Shown piece by piece: positions 1-7,087 of a stretch of 19,413 bases of DNA. Below the pieces are notes generated by a model. The model had not been told where the DNA came from. It searched no databases and saw only the letters and a program-made list of their open reading frames with translations. The DNA is from Pseudomonadota bacterium (GTDB lineage: Bacteria > Pseudomonadota > Alphaproteobacteria > Rhizobiales > Devosiaceae), in assembly GCA_023433985.1 (NCBI GenBank), contig JAEYTN010000174.1, positions 1 to 19,413 on the forward strand, given 5' to 3'. Positions within the stretch are counted from its first letter, which is position 1, and every line of letters starts with the position of its first letter. A program made the translations under genes and the position numbers.

Positions 1-575
1 AGTCCATCTCGCTGGTGAGCCAGAAGAAGTCGCCGTTCTTCTTCGCGCCGTCGATCGGCTTCCAGTGGGCCACCAACTACTTCAAGGATGACACGGCGGG
101 CGACTTCGCGTTCGCGCCGGTGCCGCAGCTCGACGCGGCGCAGCCCTATCCGATCTACGACCTGGGCGTGGCGTTCACGCTCTCCATCAACGCCAACTCC
201 AAGGTGAAGGACGGCGCGGCGCTGGTGCTCGACCGGATCTTCTCGGCCGAGTTCGCCGCCGAGATGGCCAAGGTCTGGCCGGGCTACTGGGGCATTCCGC
301 TCAAGCAGTTCCCGACCGATCCGGAAGCGACCGGCCTCACCAAGGCCTTCCTCGAGGCGATGGGCGACATGACTGCCGCCGTCGACAAGGGCACCTTCGG
401 CTTCAAGATCGGCACGTTCTTCCCGCCGGCCACCAGCCAGGTGATGTTCGAGGACATCGAAAGCGTGTGGCTCGACAAGATGAGCGTCGCCGACATGCTC
501 AAGAAGGCCGCCACCACCTACGCCGACGAGAAGGCGCAGGGCCTGGTGCAGGAACTCCCCAAGCCTTCCCTGTAA
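1..575 (+). CDS. ABC transporter extracellular solute-binding protein, family 1 (5' truncated)
   Basis: This is the C-terminal part of a periplasmic solute-binding protein; the reading frame is open from base 3 and its start lies outside the window. About 190 residues remain, whereas the family usually has 400-450, so the signal peptide and N-lobe are missing. The visible part shows the aromatic-rich C-lobe typical of CUT1 (family 1) carbohydrate-binding proteins: FAFAPVPQLD, then YDLGVAFTLSINANSK, then a helical stretch ending in WPGYWGIPLKQFP. It would capture a substrate in the periplasm for a MalFG-type importer. No permease follows on this strand. The matching CUT1 permeases and ATPase lie on the opposite strand at 8114-13051, and I infer that they form one transporter. 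Family assignment is firm; the substrate is unknown. Confidence 0.85.
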   Translation, partial: SISLVSQKKSPFFFAPSIGFQWATNYFKDDTAGDFAFAPVPQLDAAQPYPIYDLGVAFTLSINANSKVKDGAALVLDRIFSAEFAAEMAKVWPGYWGIPLKQFPTDPEATGLTKAFLEAMGDMTAAVDKGTFGFKIGTFFPPATSQVMFEDIESVWLDKMSVADMLKKAATTYADEKAQGLVQELPKPSL

Positions 576-626
576 CGGCTTGGCACCGACGCGGGCGGCC
601 ACCTCCCGGGCTGTCCGCGTCCCTTC

Positions 627-655
627 GGCGCCGCGACCCGTTTCCGGCGCCCCTT
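627..655 (+). terminator. Possible hairpin between the binding-protein gene and the SIS gene
   Basis: A 7-bp perfect stem, GGCGCCG (627-633) pairing with CGGCGCC (645-651), has an 11-base loop and is followed by CCTTTTCC. The T-tract is short, so it may be a weak terminator or an mRNA-stabilising hairpin. A hairpin after a binding-protein gene is a common way to keep its transcript more abundant than the downstream genes. It lies in the 96-base gap after the binding protein stop. Confidence 0.35.
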
Positions 656-671
656 TTCCAAGAGGTTCATC

Positions 672-1814
672 GTGCAATCGTCCAACCCGATGCGTGAGCA
701 GGTCCTTGTCACGCCCGGTGCGCTGCTGAACGGCTTCGACGCGCTGGAACTCAATGCCCGGCTGGCGCTCGAAACGCCCGATATCTACCGCACGCGGCGG
801 ATCGTGCTGACCGGCTCCGGCGACTCGTATTTCGCCGCCAAGGCGGCCGAGACGGCGTACTGGACCGACGGGCAGGTGGCGGCCGAAGTGCGCACGCCGC
901 TCGAGGCGGGCCGCTACCAGTCGCAGCTGTTCCCGGGGCGCGAGCTCGACAACTCGCTGCTCGTCGCGCTCTCCAACTCGGGCGGCGCAGCGCGGGTGGC
1001 GGAAGCGGCGACGCTGTGGCGCAAGGCCGGCGGCAAGGTGCTGGCGGTGACCAAGAATGCGGCCGGCCGGCTTGCGGGCCTGGCCGATCGCACGCTGATC
1101 CTGCCGGTGCCGGAATTGCCGAATGCACCCGGCTTCGGGCCTTATCTCTACGCCATGCTGGGGCTGCAGCTCTTCGCCATCCGCTTCGGCGAAGTGAAGA
1201 TGACCATCACCATGGACCAGGCGCAGGCGCTGCGCGGGCAGCTGAGGACGCTGCTCGGATCGCTCGAAGCGACGGTTGCGGCGCTCGACGGACCGTCCGA
1301 AGCGGTGGCGGCGACGCTGGCCGGCAAGGAGGTGGTCGAGTTCCTCGGCGCGGGGCCCAATTTCGCGGTCGCCGAGTATGGCGCGGCCAAGCTGCTCGAA
1401 GCCTCGGGCCGGCACGCGCTGGCGCGCGACCTCGAGGAGTGGACGCACCTCAACTATTTCGACCGGGCGCCGGGCGAGATCGCCAGCGTGATCGTCGCGC
1501 CCGAGGGCAGCGTGGCGCAGAGCCGGGCGGTGGAGCTGATCGGCTACATGCACAAGCTCGGCCGCAGCCTCGTCGTGGTCGGTGGCGGTGCTGCTGCCGA
1601 GAAGGCCGCAGCGCTGGGCCATGCGGTGCTGGCGGTGCCGGCGGTGGAGGAGCGCTGGTCGCCGCTCTTCACCAGCATCGCGCCGGCGCTGATCGCGGCG
1701 CATCTGAGCGCGCTCGACGGGGCCGAGTACGGGCGCGGCGGCAAGGCGCCGTGGGACGACAGCATGACGGCTGCCACCGTGCAGCAGAGCGAAATCTGGG
1801 AGCCGGGCAAGTGA
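672..1814 (+). CDS. SIS-domain sugar isomerase / deglycase-like protein
   Basis: A cytoplasmic protein of 380 residues with two SIS (sugar isomerase) domains, arranged like the isomerase half of glucosamine-6-phosphate synthase and like FrlB-type deglycases. The first domain shows GSGDSYFAA (48-56) and the phosphosugar-binding SNSGG (101-105). The second begins with GAGPNFAVAEYGAAKLLEAS (227-246) and continues to DLEEWTHLNYF (253-263), where the family usually carries a catalytic Glu. There is no glutaminase domain, so it is not a GlmS. The GTG start at 672 is preferred over ATG 690 because AGAGG (661-665) sits six bases upstream. The stop overlaps the next gene's start (GTGA). Members isomerise or deaminate/deglycate phosphosugars; the substrate here cannot be read from sequence. 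It may process the sugar released by the downstream glycoside-cleaving enzymes. Confidence 0.85.
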   Translation: MQSSNPMREQVLVTPGALLNGFDALELNARLALETPDIYRTRRIVLTGSGDSYFAAKAAETAYWTDGQVAAEVRTPLEAGRYQSQLFPGRELDNSLLVALSNSGGAARVAEAATLWRKAGGKVLAVTKNAAGRLAGLADRTLILPVPELPNAPGFGPYLYAMLGLQLFAIRFGEVKMTITMDQAQALRGQLRTLLGSLEATVAALDGPSEAVAATLAGKEVVEFLGAGPNFAVAEYGAAKLLEASGRHALARDLEEWTHLNYFDRAPGEIASVIVAPEGSVAQSRAVELIGYMHKLGRSLVVVGGGAAAEKAAALGHAVLAVPAVEERWSPLFTSIAPALIAAHLSALDGAEYGRGGKAPWDDSMTAATVQQSEIWEPGK

Positions 1815-2215
1815 GCCTTTCCAACCACAAGCTGTCGACCAAGGGCAACGAGGCCTACGAAATCACCAAGACGGTGCGCGAGGCGGTTGCCGCCTCGGGC
1901 GTCGCCGACGGGCTCTGCGTCGTGTTCGTGCCGCACACCACGGCGGGGCTGTCGATCAGCTCGTTCTGGGACCCCAAGGGGCTCGAGGACGTGCATGACG
2001 ACATCAACCGGCTGGTGCCGACGCGGATCGATTTCAAGCACCAGTTCGACACCCCGCAGGATGCCGCGGGGCACGTGAAATCGGTGCTGGTGGGGGTGAG
2101 CCTGACGCTCATCATCGCCGACGGGGCGCCGCTGCTGGGGCACTCGCAGGGGATCTTCTTCAACGAGTTCGACGGGCCGCGGCAGCGCCAGTTCTTCGTG
2201 AAGTGCCATGGCTGA
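1811..2215 (+). CDS. YjbQ / UPF0047 family protein
   Basis: A 134-residue protein, full length for the family. Family hallmarks are PHTTAGLSI (41-49), the DTPQDAAGHVKS block (80-91) and the C-terminal GAPLLGHSQGIFFNEFDGPR (105-124). The GTG start overlaps the preceding stop (GTGA), and the gene overlaps the next one by eight bases, so translation is probably coupled. YjbQ proteins are small trimeric proteins whose biochemical role is unsettled. Some are annotated as 'secondary thiamine-phosphate synthase' because overexpression suppresses loss of ThiE. Nothing else in the window concerns thiamine, so I would not carry that function over. Being locked between sugar and nucleoside genes suggests a role in the same catabolic route. 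Family call is firm, function unknown. Confidence 0.9.
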   Translation: MSLSNHKLSTKGNEAYEITKTVREAVAASGVADGLCVVFVPHTTAGLSISSFWDPKGLEDVHDDINRLVPTRIDFKHQFDTPQDAAGHVKSVLVGVSLTLIIADGAPLLGHSQGIFFNEFDGPRQRQFFVKCHG

Positions 2216-3131
2216 CGGCGCCGACATCATCGTCGGCGCCGTGCTGATGGACAACATCGTCTATCCCGACGGATCGCGGCGCGACGACATTCCGGGCGGC
2301 GCCGGGCTCTATGCGCTGGCGGGGGCCGCGCTCTACAGCGACGAGGCGGTGCTGGTGACCGGCACCGGCCGCGACCTGCCGGAAACGTTCGGACCCTGGC
2401 TCGACCGCAACGGACTCACGACGCGCGGCCTACGCTTTGCCGACGACCACGCGCCGCGCAACATCATGCGCTATTCGGACGAGCGGACGCGCACCGAAGA
2501 GCCGGTCTACGGCGCGGAGCACTTTGGCCGGATCGAACCCACGGCCGAGGACATTTCGCGGGTGCTCGCAGGGGCGCGCAGCCTGTTCGTGTTCCGCAAC
2601 CTCGATCCCCGGTTCTGGGACGGCACGGCGCCGCTGATCGAACAGCACCGGCCGGTGACGCTGTGGGAGATCGGGCTCGATGCCTGCCTGCCGGAAAACC
2701 GCGCGCAGATCGAGGCGACGGCGCGGCGTGTGCATGCGCTGTCGATCAACCTCGAGGAAGCGGGGCTCATCTACGGCACCGGGGACGAGGCCGAGCTCAT
2801 CGGCCGGCTGCGGGCGATCGGCATGCCGGTAGTGTTCCTGCGGGCCGGCTCGCGCGGCAGCTTCGTCATTACCGCGGAAGGCGTCCGCTTCGTGCCCAGC
2901 CTTGCCGTGGAGCCGGTGGACGTCACCGGCGGCGGCAACGCGTTCGGCGGGGCGGCGCTGGTGGGACTCGCCGAGGGCCACGACCCGGTGCGCGCGGCGG
3001 CCATGGGTACGGCAGCGGCGGCGCTCACCATCCTGCAGCATGGGCCGCCCGAGGCCGGTGCCGCCGATACTCGCGCGCGGGCCCGCCGGCTCGTCGGCGA
3101 CCTGTTGACCACGCTGGAGCAGACAGCATGA
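2208..3131 (+). CDS. PfkB-family carbohydrate kinase-like protein with Asn at the catalytic Asp position
   Basis: A 307-residue protein with the ribokinase/PfkB fold. The N-terminal substrate-binding Gly pair is present as IPGGAG (28-33). The C-terminal PfkB motif, normally DTTGAGDxF, reads DVTGGGNAFGGAAL (238-251). The anion hole glycines are kept, but the Asp that usually acts as catalytic base is Asn244 (codon AAC at 2937-2939). I recall a GGGN variant in MAK32-like members, so this may be a real subfamily and not a sequencing error. The protein may be a kinase using another base, a weak enzyme, or a binding/regulatory protein. A conventional member would phosphorylate ribose or a nucleoside, which fits the neighbouring nucleoside hydrolase and phosphorylase. 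It overlaps the gene before it by 8 bases and the gene after it by 4 (ATGA). Confidence 0.8.
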   Translation: MADGADIIVGAVLMDNIVYPDGSRRDDIPGGAGLYALAGAALYSDEAVLVTGTGRDLPETFGPWLDRNGLTTRGLRFADDHAPRNIMRYSDERTRTEEPVYGAEHFGRIEPTAEDISRVLAGARSLFVFRNLDPRFWDGTAPLIEQHRPVTLWEIGLDACLPENRAQIEATARRVHALSINLEEAGLIYGTGDEAELIGRLRAIGMPVVFLRAGSRGSFVITAEGVRFVPSLAVEPVDVTGGGNAFGGAALVGLAEGHDPVRAAAMGTAAAALTILQHGPPEAGAADTRARARRLVGDLLTTLEQTA

Positions 3132-4075
3132 AGAAGATCCTGATCGATACCGACCCGGGCATGGACGATACCCTGGCGATCATCCTGGCGTTGAAGTCGA
3201 AGGCGGTGGAGCTGCTCGGCGTCTCGTCGGTGGCCGGCAACTACCCCATCGAGGTCACGACCAAGAACGCGCTCAAGACGCTGGAGCTGATGCAGCGCAC
3301 CGACATTCCGGTAGCGCGCGGCATGGGCAAGCCGCTGGCGCGGCCGCTCGCCAAGGACCCGTTCTCGCACGGTTCGGACGGGCAGGCGGAGACGCACCTG
3401 CCGGAGCCGGCGACCAAGCCGAGCGGCAAGCACGGCGTCGACCAGATCATCGACACGGTGCGGACCAACCCGGGCGAGGTGACGGTGATCACGCTGGGGC
3501 CTCTGACCAACCTCGCCATGGCCTTCATGAAGGAGCCGGACATCGTTCCGCTGGTGAAGGAAGTGGTGGCGATCGCCGGCTCGTTCGGGCTCAACAAGTA
3601 CGCTTTCGCCAACGCTACCGGCGACACGCCGCAGAGCGAGTGGAACGTGTTCGTCGACCCCGAGGCGGCGAAACTGGTGTTCGAATCCGGCGCCAAGGTG
3701 CGGGCGGTGGGGCTCGACGTCGCGACCCACTTCGACATCAACTTCACCGAGGAGCAGCTGGCGACGCTGAAGGGCTCGCCGAAGCCCGAGGCCAACATTG
3801 TCGAGAAGATGGTGCGCTTCGTGCAGGGGCGCGGGTTCGAATCCTACTGCGTGCTGATCGACTCGATGGCGGTGGCCGCGGTGATCGACGAAAGCCTGAT
3901 CGGCACGACCAAGGCCCGCGTCGGGGTCGAGACCAAGGGCGAGCTGACGCTGGGCCAGACGGTGGCGGATTTCCGCCACCACCACGGCTGGGCCCACCTG
4001 CCGGAAATCGACGTCGCCTCGAGCGCCGATTACCGGCGGTTCCTGGACCTCGTGATGACGCTGGTGCTGGAGTAA
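3128..4075 (+). CDS. Nucleoside hydrolase (IUNH) family protein
   Basis: A 315-residue protein, the usual length for inosine/uridine-preferring nucleoside hydrolases, which cleave the N-glycosidic bond of nucleosides to base and ribose using a bound Ca2+. The diagnostic N-terminal DTDPGMDD is at 7-14 and supplies calcium ligands and the catalytic Asp. SEWNVFVDPEAA (170-181) matches the ribose-binding Asn/DPEAA block. Near the C-terminus the canonical HDPLAVA-like motif reads IDSMAVAAV (244-252): the Asp ligand (D245) is kept, but the His that activates the leaving base in many inosine/uridine enzymes is Ile244. Purine-specific nucleoside hydrolases also lack this His, so the protein may still be active on purine or non-standard N-ribosides. 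GGAG upstream of ATG 3128 supports the start, which overlaps the PfkB stop. Confidence 0.88.
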   Translation: MKKILIDTDPGMDDTLAIILALKSKAVELLGVSSVAGNYPIEVTTKNALKTLELMQRTDIPVARGMGKPLARPLAKDPFSHGSDGQAETHLPEPATKPSGKHGVDQIIDTVRTNPGEVTVITLGPLTNLAMAFMKEPDIVPLVKEVVAIAGSFGLNKYAFANATGDTPQSEWNVFVDPEAAKLVFESGAKVRAVGLDVATHFDINFTEEQLATLKGSPKPEANIVEKMVRFVQGRGFESYCVLIDSMAVAAVIDESLIGTTKARVGVETKGELTLGQTVADFRHHHGWAHLPEIDVASSADYRRFLDLVMTLVLE

Positions 4076-4078
4076 CCG

Positions 4079-6145
4079 ATGGACCGCGCGACCGAAGAAA
4101 AGATCTACGCCGGCGTGCTCGGCAAGATCCTCGGCGTCTACCACGGCCGGCCGGTGGAAGGCTGGTCGTACGAGCGGATCATGGAGACGCATGGCGAGGT
4201 CGACTACTTCGTCAACGGCAAGATGAACCTGCCGATCATGCTGCCGGACGACGACATCTCCGGCACCTTCGCCTTCTTCCGGGCGCTCGAGGACAATGGC
4301 TATCCCCGGCACCTCGAGCCGCAGACGGTGGGCAAGACCTGGCTCAACTACATCATCGAGGAAAAGACCATCCTGTGGTGGGGCGGGCTCGGCCGCTCGA
4401 CCGAGCACACGGCCTATCTCCACCTCAAGAACGGCATCAAGGCGCCGCTCACCGGCTCCCACATGCTGAACGGGCCGTGGATTCCCGCCCAGATCGGGGC
4501 GCAGATCTTCATGGATGCGTTCGCCATGGCGAACCCCGGCGATCCGGATCGCGCGGCACAGATGGTGCGCGCGGCCGCTTCGGTGAGCCATGACGGCATC
4601 GCGCTCGATGCGGCGGTGCTGCTGGGCACGATGGAGGCGATGGCGTTCTCGGAGCGCAATGTCGATACGCTGCTCGACGCGGGCCTCAAATATGTGACGG
4701 ACAACCACCTGCTGAACGTGGTCGACCAGTTGCGCAACCAGTGTGCGAAGACGGACGACTGGCACCGGGTGCGGGCCTGGATCGCGGGCCATCACGGCTA
4801 CGACCACTATGACGGGCCGTGTCACATGATCCCCAACCACGCCATCGTGCTGATGGCCTTCCTGATGGCCGGCGACGATTTCGGCCGCTCGCTGAAGATC
4901 GCCACGACGGCGGGCTGGGACACCGACTGCAATGCGGGCAATGTCGGCTGCCTCAACGGCATCCGGCTGGGGCTCGCGGCGCTCGACAAGGGCCCCGACC
5001 TGCGCGGGCCGGTCAGCGACTTCATGTACGTGGTGACGGCGGACGGCGCGGCGGGCATCACCGACGCGGTGCAGCAGACACGCGGCATCGTCAAGGCGGT
5101 GAACGCGCTCAACGACCAGCCGGCGGCGGCCGCGCGGCCGAGATACGGCTTCGACTATCCGGGCTCGACGCAGGGCTTTGCGCTATGCCCGCGCCATGTC
5201 GGCCGGCAGGGTGCGCTCCGGATCGGCAATGACGGCTCGGGGCTGGAGGTGGAGCTGAGCGGGCTGTCGCTGGGCGTCACCGGGGCCGTGTCGACGCCGG
5301 TGTTCGTCGAGCCGTTCGCGGCGCAATCGAGCTTTGCCATGGTGGCGAGCCCGACGCTCTACCCGGGGCAGACGGTGGGGGCCGCCGTGGAGCGCCCGGC
5401 GGGCGTCAAGGCGCGGCTTTATGCGCTGCTCTACGATCGCGACGATGCCATCCAGCGGATCGAGGGCGAGTGGTCGGAGGCGGGCGAACTCAGCTGGACC
5501 GTGCCCGATACCAACGGGCTGCCGCTCTACCGACTGGGGATCGAGTTCGGCTCGGACACGCGTTTCGACGGGAAGGTGACGGTGAGGTCGGTCGACTGGT
5601 CCGGCGCACCGGCCGCCTACGAGATCAAGGGCATGCTGATCAAGTCGATCTGGAACCTGACGCCGTTCTGGACGCGCGCCTGGGTCAGCTCGGCGAAGCA
5701 CTTCGCGCCCGACTTCAAGTACACGCTCTGCTTCTCGCACCCCAGCGAGAACGGGGTTGCCACGACCGGCAGCCGCGACTGGGACGACTACTCCGTCGCG
5801 AGCTCGCTCGACTATTCGATCAACGATGGCGGCGGGCTCGTGGCCCGGGCGCGCGGACATCGGCGCTATTATGCCGGGATGCTGAAGGGTCGCGAGGCGC
5901 TGATCATAAGGCGTTATGACGATGAGGTGACGGTGCTTTCGCGCGTGCCCGTCGCGCTGGGCGCCGAGGGCAAGCGCGACCTGCAGCTGACGGTGGCGGG
6001 CGACCGGCTGAGCTTCGTGGTGGACGGCAAGCCGGCCGGGGAAGCGCGGGATACGACCTTTACCAGCGGCAGTGCCGGCTTCATCGTCGAAAAGGGGACC
6101 ATCGTCGCCGATGGCTTCCTCGTCCACGCCGTGCAGGAAGGTTGA
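4079..6145 (+). CDS. Three-domain ADP-ribosylglycohydrolase (ARH/DraG) family protein, paralogue 1
   Basis: A 688-residue cytoplasmic protein without signal peptide or membrane segment. Residues ~1-345 form an all-helical ARH domain with a first metal motif PDDDISGT (56-63), SVSHDG (168-173), MIPNHA (250-255) and the second metal motif GWDTDCNAGN (279-288). ARH enzymes remove ADP-ribose or related ribosyl groups with Mg2+. Here the usual TDDT-type first motif has D57 for Thr, and the second has C284 for Thr. Residues ~355-510 resemble a beta-sandwich carbohydrate-binding domain (SPTLYPGQTV, RIEGEWSEAG, LYRLGIEFG). Residues ~525-688 look like a concanavalin-type jelly roll (SRDWDDYSVASS, ARGHRRYYAG, FVVDGKPAGEA). 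The gene is about twice the length of a bare ARH. GGAG lies before ATG 4079, and three bases separate it from the preceding stop. A close paralogue lies at 9196-11343. The substrate is probably a small glycosyl conjugate (inference). Confidence 0.85.
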   Translation: MDRATEEKIYAGVLGKILGVYHGRPVEGWSYERIMETHGEVDYFVNGKMNLPIMLPDDDISGTFAFFRALEDNGYPRHLEPQTVGKTWLNYIIEEKTILWWGGLGRSTEHTAYLHLKNGIKAPLTGSHMLNGPWIPAQIGAQIFMDAFAMANPGDPDRAAQMVRAAASVSHDGIALDAAVLLGTMEAMAFSERNVDTLLDAGLKYVTDNHLLNVVDQLRNQCAKTDDWHRVRAWIAGHHGYDHYDGPCHMIPNHAIVLMAFLMAGDDFGRSLKIATTAGWDTDCNAGNVGCLNGIRLGLAALDKGPDLRGPVSDFMYVVTADGAAGITDAVQQTRGIVKAVNALNDQPAAAARPRYGFDYPGSTQGFALCPRHVGRQGALRIGNDGSGLEVELSGLSLGVTGAVSTPVFVEPFAAQSSFAMVASPTLYPGQTVGAAVERPAGVKARLYALLYDRDDAIQRIEGEWSEAGELSWTVPDTNGLPLYRLGIEFGSDTRFDGKVTVRSVDWSGAPAAYEIKGMLIKSIWNLTPFWTRAWVSSAKHFAPDFKYTLCFSHPSENGVATTGSRDWDDYSVASSLDYSINDGGGLVARARGHRRYYAGMLKGREALIIRRYDDEVTVLSRVPVALGAEGKRDLQLTVAGDRLSFVVDGKPAGEARDTTFTSGSAGFIVEKGTIVADGFLVHAVQEG

Positions 6146-6148
6146 ACC

Positions 6149-7066
6149 ATGTCCCGCGATGAGGTGGCGCGCCGCGCCGCGCTGCAGCAGGTCCACGAGC
6201 GCTATGCGTACTGGAACAACGTTCCGCACCGGGGGCTGACCGTCGAAGGCCGTCCGGCGATGACCCGGATCGACCCCGACAAGGTCGGTGACTTCGTGCT
6301 GGTGACGGTGCGCGATCCCCTGATCGCCTATGCCGGCGACCCTACGGCGCACATCGGCAAGTATCTCGAGGGTGCGGAGGTGATCGGGGAATCCGGCATG
6401 TTCACCTCGATCACCGGGACGTACCAGGGCACGAAGATCACGGTGGTGTCGGGCGGCAGCGGGTCTTCCGAGGCCGAGCTGCTGCTCTACGATTTCATGG
6501 AGTTCTCGAAGGCCCACACCTATCTGCGCGTCGGCGGCTCGGGCGGTATCGGCACGGACGTGAAGCCGGGCGACATCGTGGTGTCCTCGGGCGTGGTGCG
6601 CGAGGAGGGGATGACGCGGGCCTATATCGACCGCGCCTTCCCGGCGACCAGCCACTACGAGGTGGTGGCGGCGATGGCGCAGGCGGCGGACGAGCTCGGC
6701 GCCAGCTACCATGTGGGCGTGACGCTGTCGGTCGACAGCGACTTCGCCGGTGTCGGGCGGCCGGGCGTGGGCGGCTACCTGCAGCCCTGGAACATCGAGA
6801 TGCTCGCCACCTACAACCGGGCCGGCGTGCTCAACGGCGACCGCGAGTCGGCCGCCGTGGTGACGCTTGCGGCGCTCTACGGCTTCCGCGGCGGCTCGGT
6901 CTGCTCGGTGGCCGACAATGTCATCACCAATGCCGAATTCGAGCACGGGGCCGGGCACGCCAAGGCCATCGACGTGGCGCTCAAGGGCTGCGCGCTGCTC
7001 GACCGGATGGACAAGAAGCGGGCGGCGAGCGGAAAGAAGTACTGGCTGCCCTCGATGGGGCTCTAG
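6149..7066 (+). CDS. Nucleoside phosphorylase (PNP/uridine phosphorylase family)
   Basis: A 305-residue protein with the PNP/UDP phosphorylase fold, which splits nucleosides with phosphate to base and ribose-1-phosphate. Visible family blocks are VVSGGSGSSEAELLLYDFM (99-117), the RVGGSGGIGTDVKPGDIVV strand-turn (127-145), and the ribose-site region GVLNGDRESAAVVTLAALYGFRGG (226-249), where Glu233 corresponds to the Met-Glu glutamate of uridine phosphorylases. An N-terminal segment of about 40 residues before the core is slightly long. AGGAAGG lies just before ATG 6149, and only three bases separate it from the ARH stop. It is the last gene of the + arm and faces the LacI gene tail to tail. 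Together with the nucleoside hydrolase it gives both a hydrolytic and a phosphorolytic route from a nucleoside-like compound. Base specificity cannot be decided. Confidence 0.85.
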   Translation: MSRDEVARRAALQQVHERYAYWNNVPHRGLTVEGRPAMTRIDPDKVGDFVLVTVRDPLIAYAGDPTAHIGKYLEGAEVIGESGMFTSITGTYQGTKITVVSGGSGSSEAELLLYDFMEFSKAHTYLRVGGSGGIGTDVKPGDIVVSSGVVREEGMTRAYIDRAFPATSHYEVVAAMAQAADELGASYHVGVTLSVDSDFAGVGRPGVGGYLQPWNIEMLATYNRAGVLNGDRESAAVVTLAALYGFRGGSVCSVADNVITNAEFEHGAGHAKAIDVALKGCALLDRMDKKRAASGKKYWLPSMGL

Positions 7067-7087
7067 GCCCAAGGCAGCGTCAGGCGC
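7067..7087. other. Tail-to-tail junction of the two catabolic arms
   Basis: Only 21 bases separate the phosphorylase stop (TAG, ending 7066) and the LacI stop (7088). I see no clear hairpin plus T-tract here, so each arm's transcript may run antisense into the other. Confidence 0.6.

Noticed and set aside
2771..4840. A 689-codon open frame on the minus strand, antisense to PfkB, nucleoside hydrolase and ARH genes
   Set aside because: The overlapping + strand frames have clear family motifs and operon spacing. The antisense product is rich in His, Arg, Val and Asp with no recognisable motif, as expected for a shadow frame in GC-rich DNA.
5183..7072. A 629-codon minus-strand open frame opposite the ARH and phosphorylase genes
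   Set aside because: Same composition bias and no motif; the sense genes are certain.
7067..7087. A bidirectional terminator between the converging arms
   Set aside because: Short GGCC repeats are present but no stable stem followed by a T-tract in either direction.
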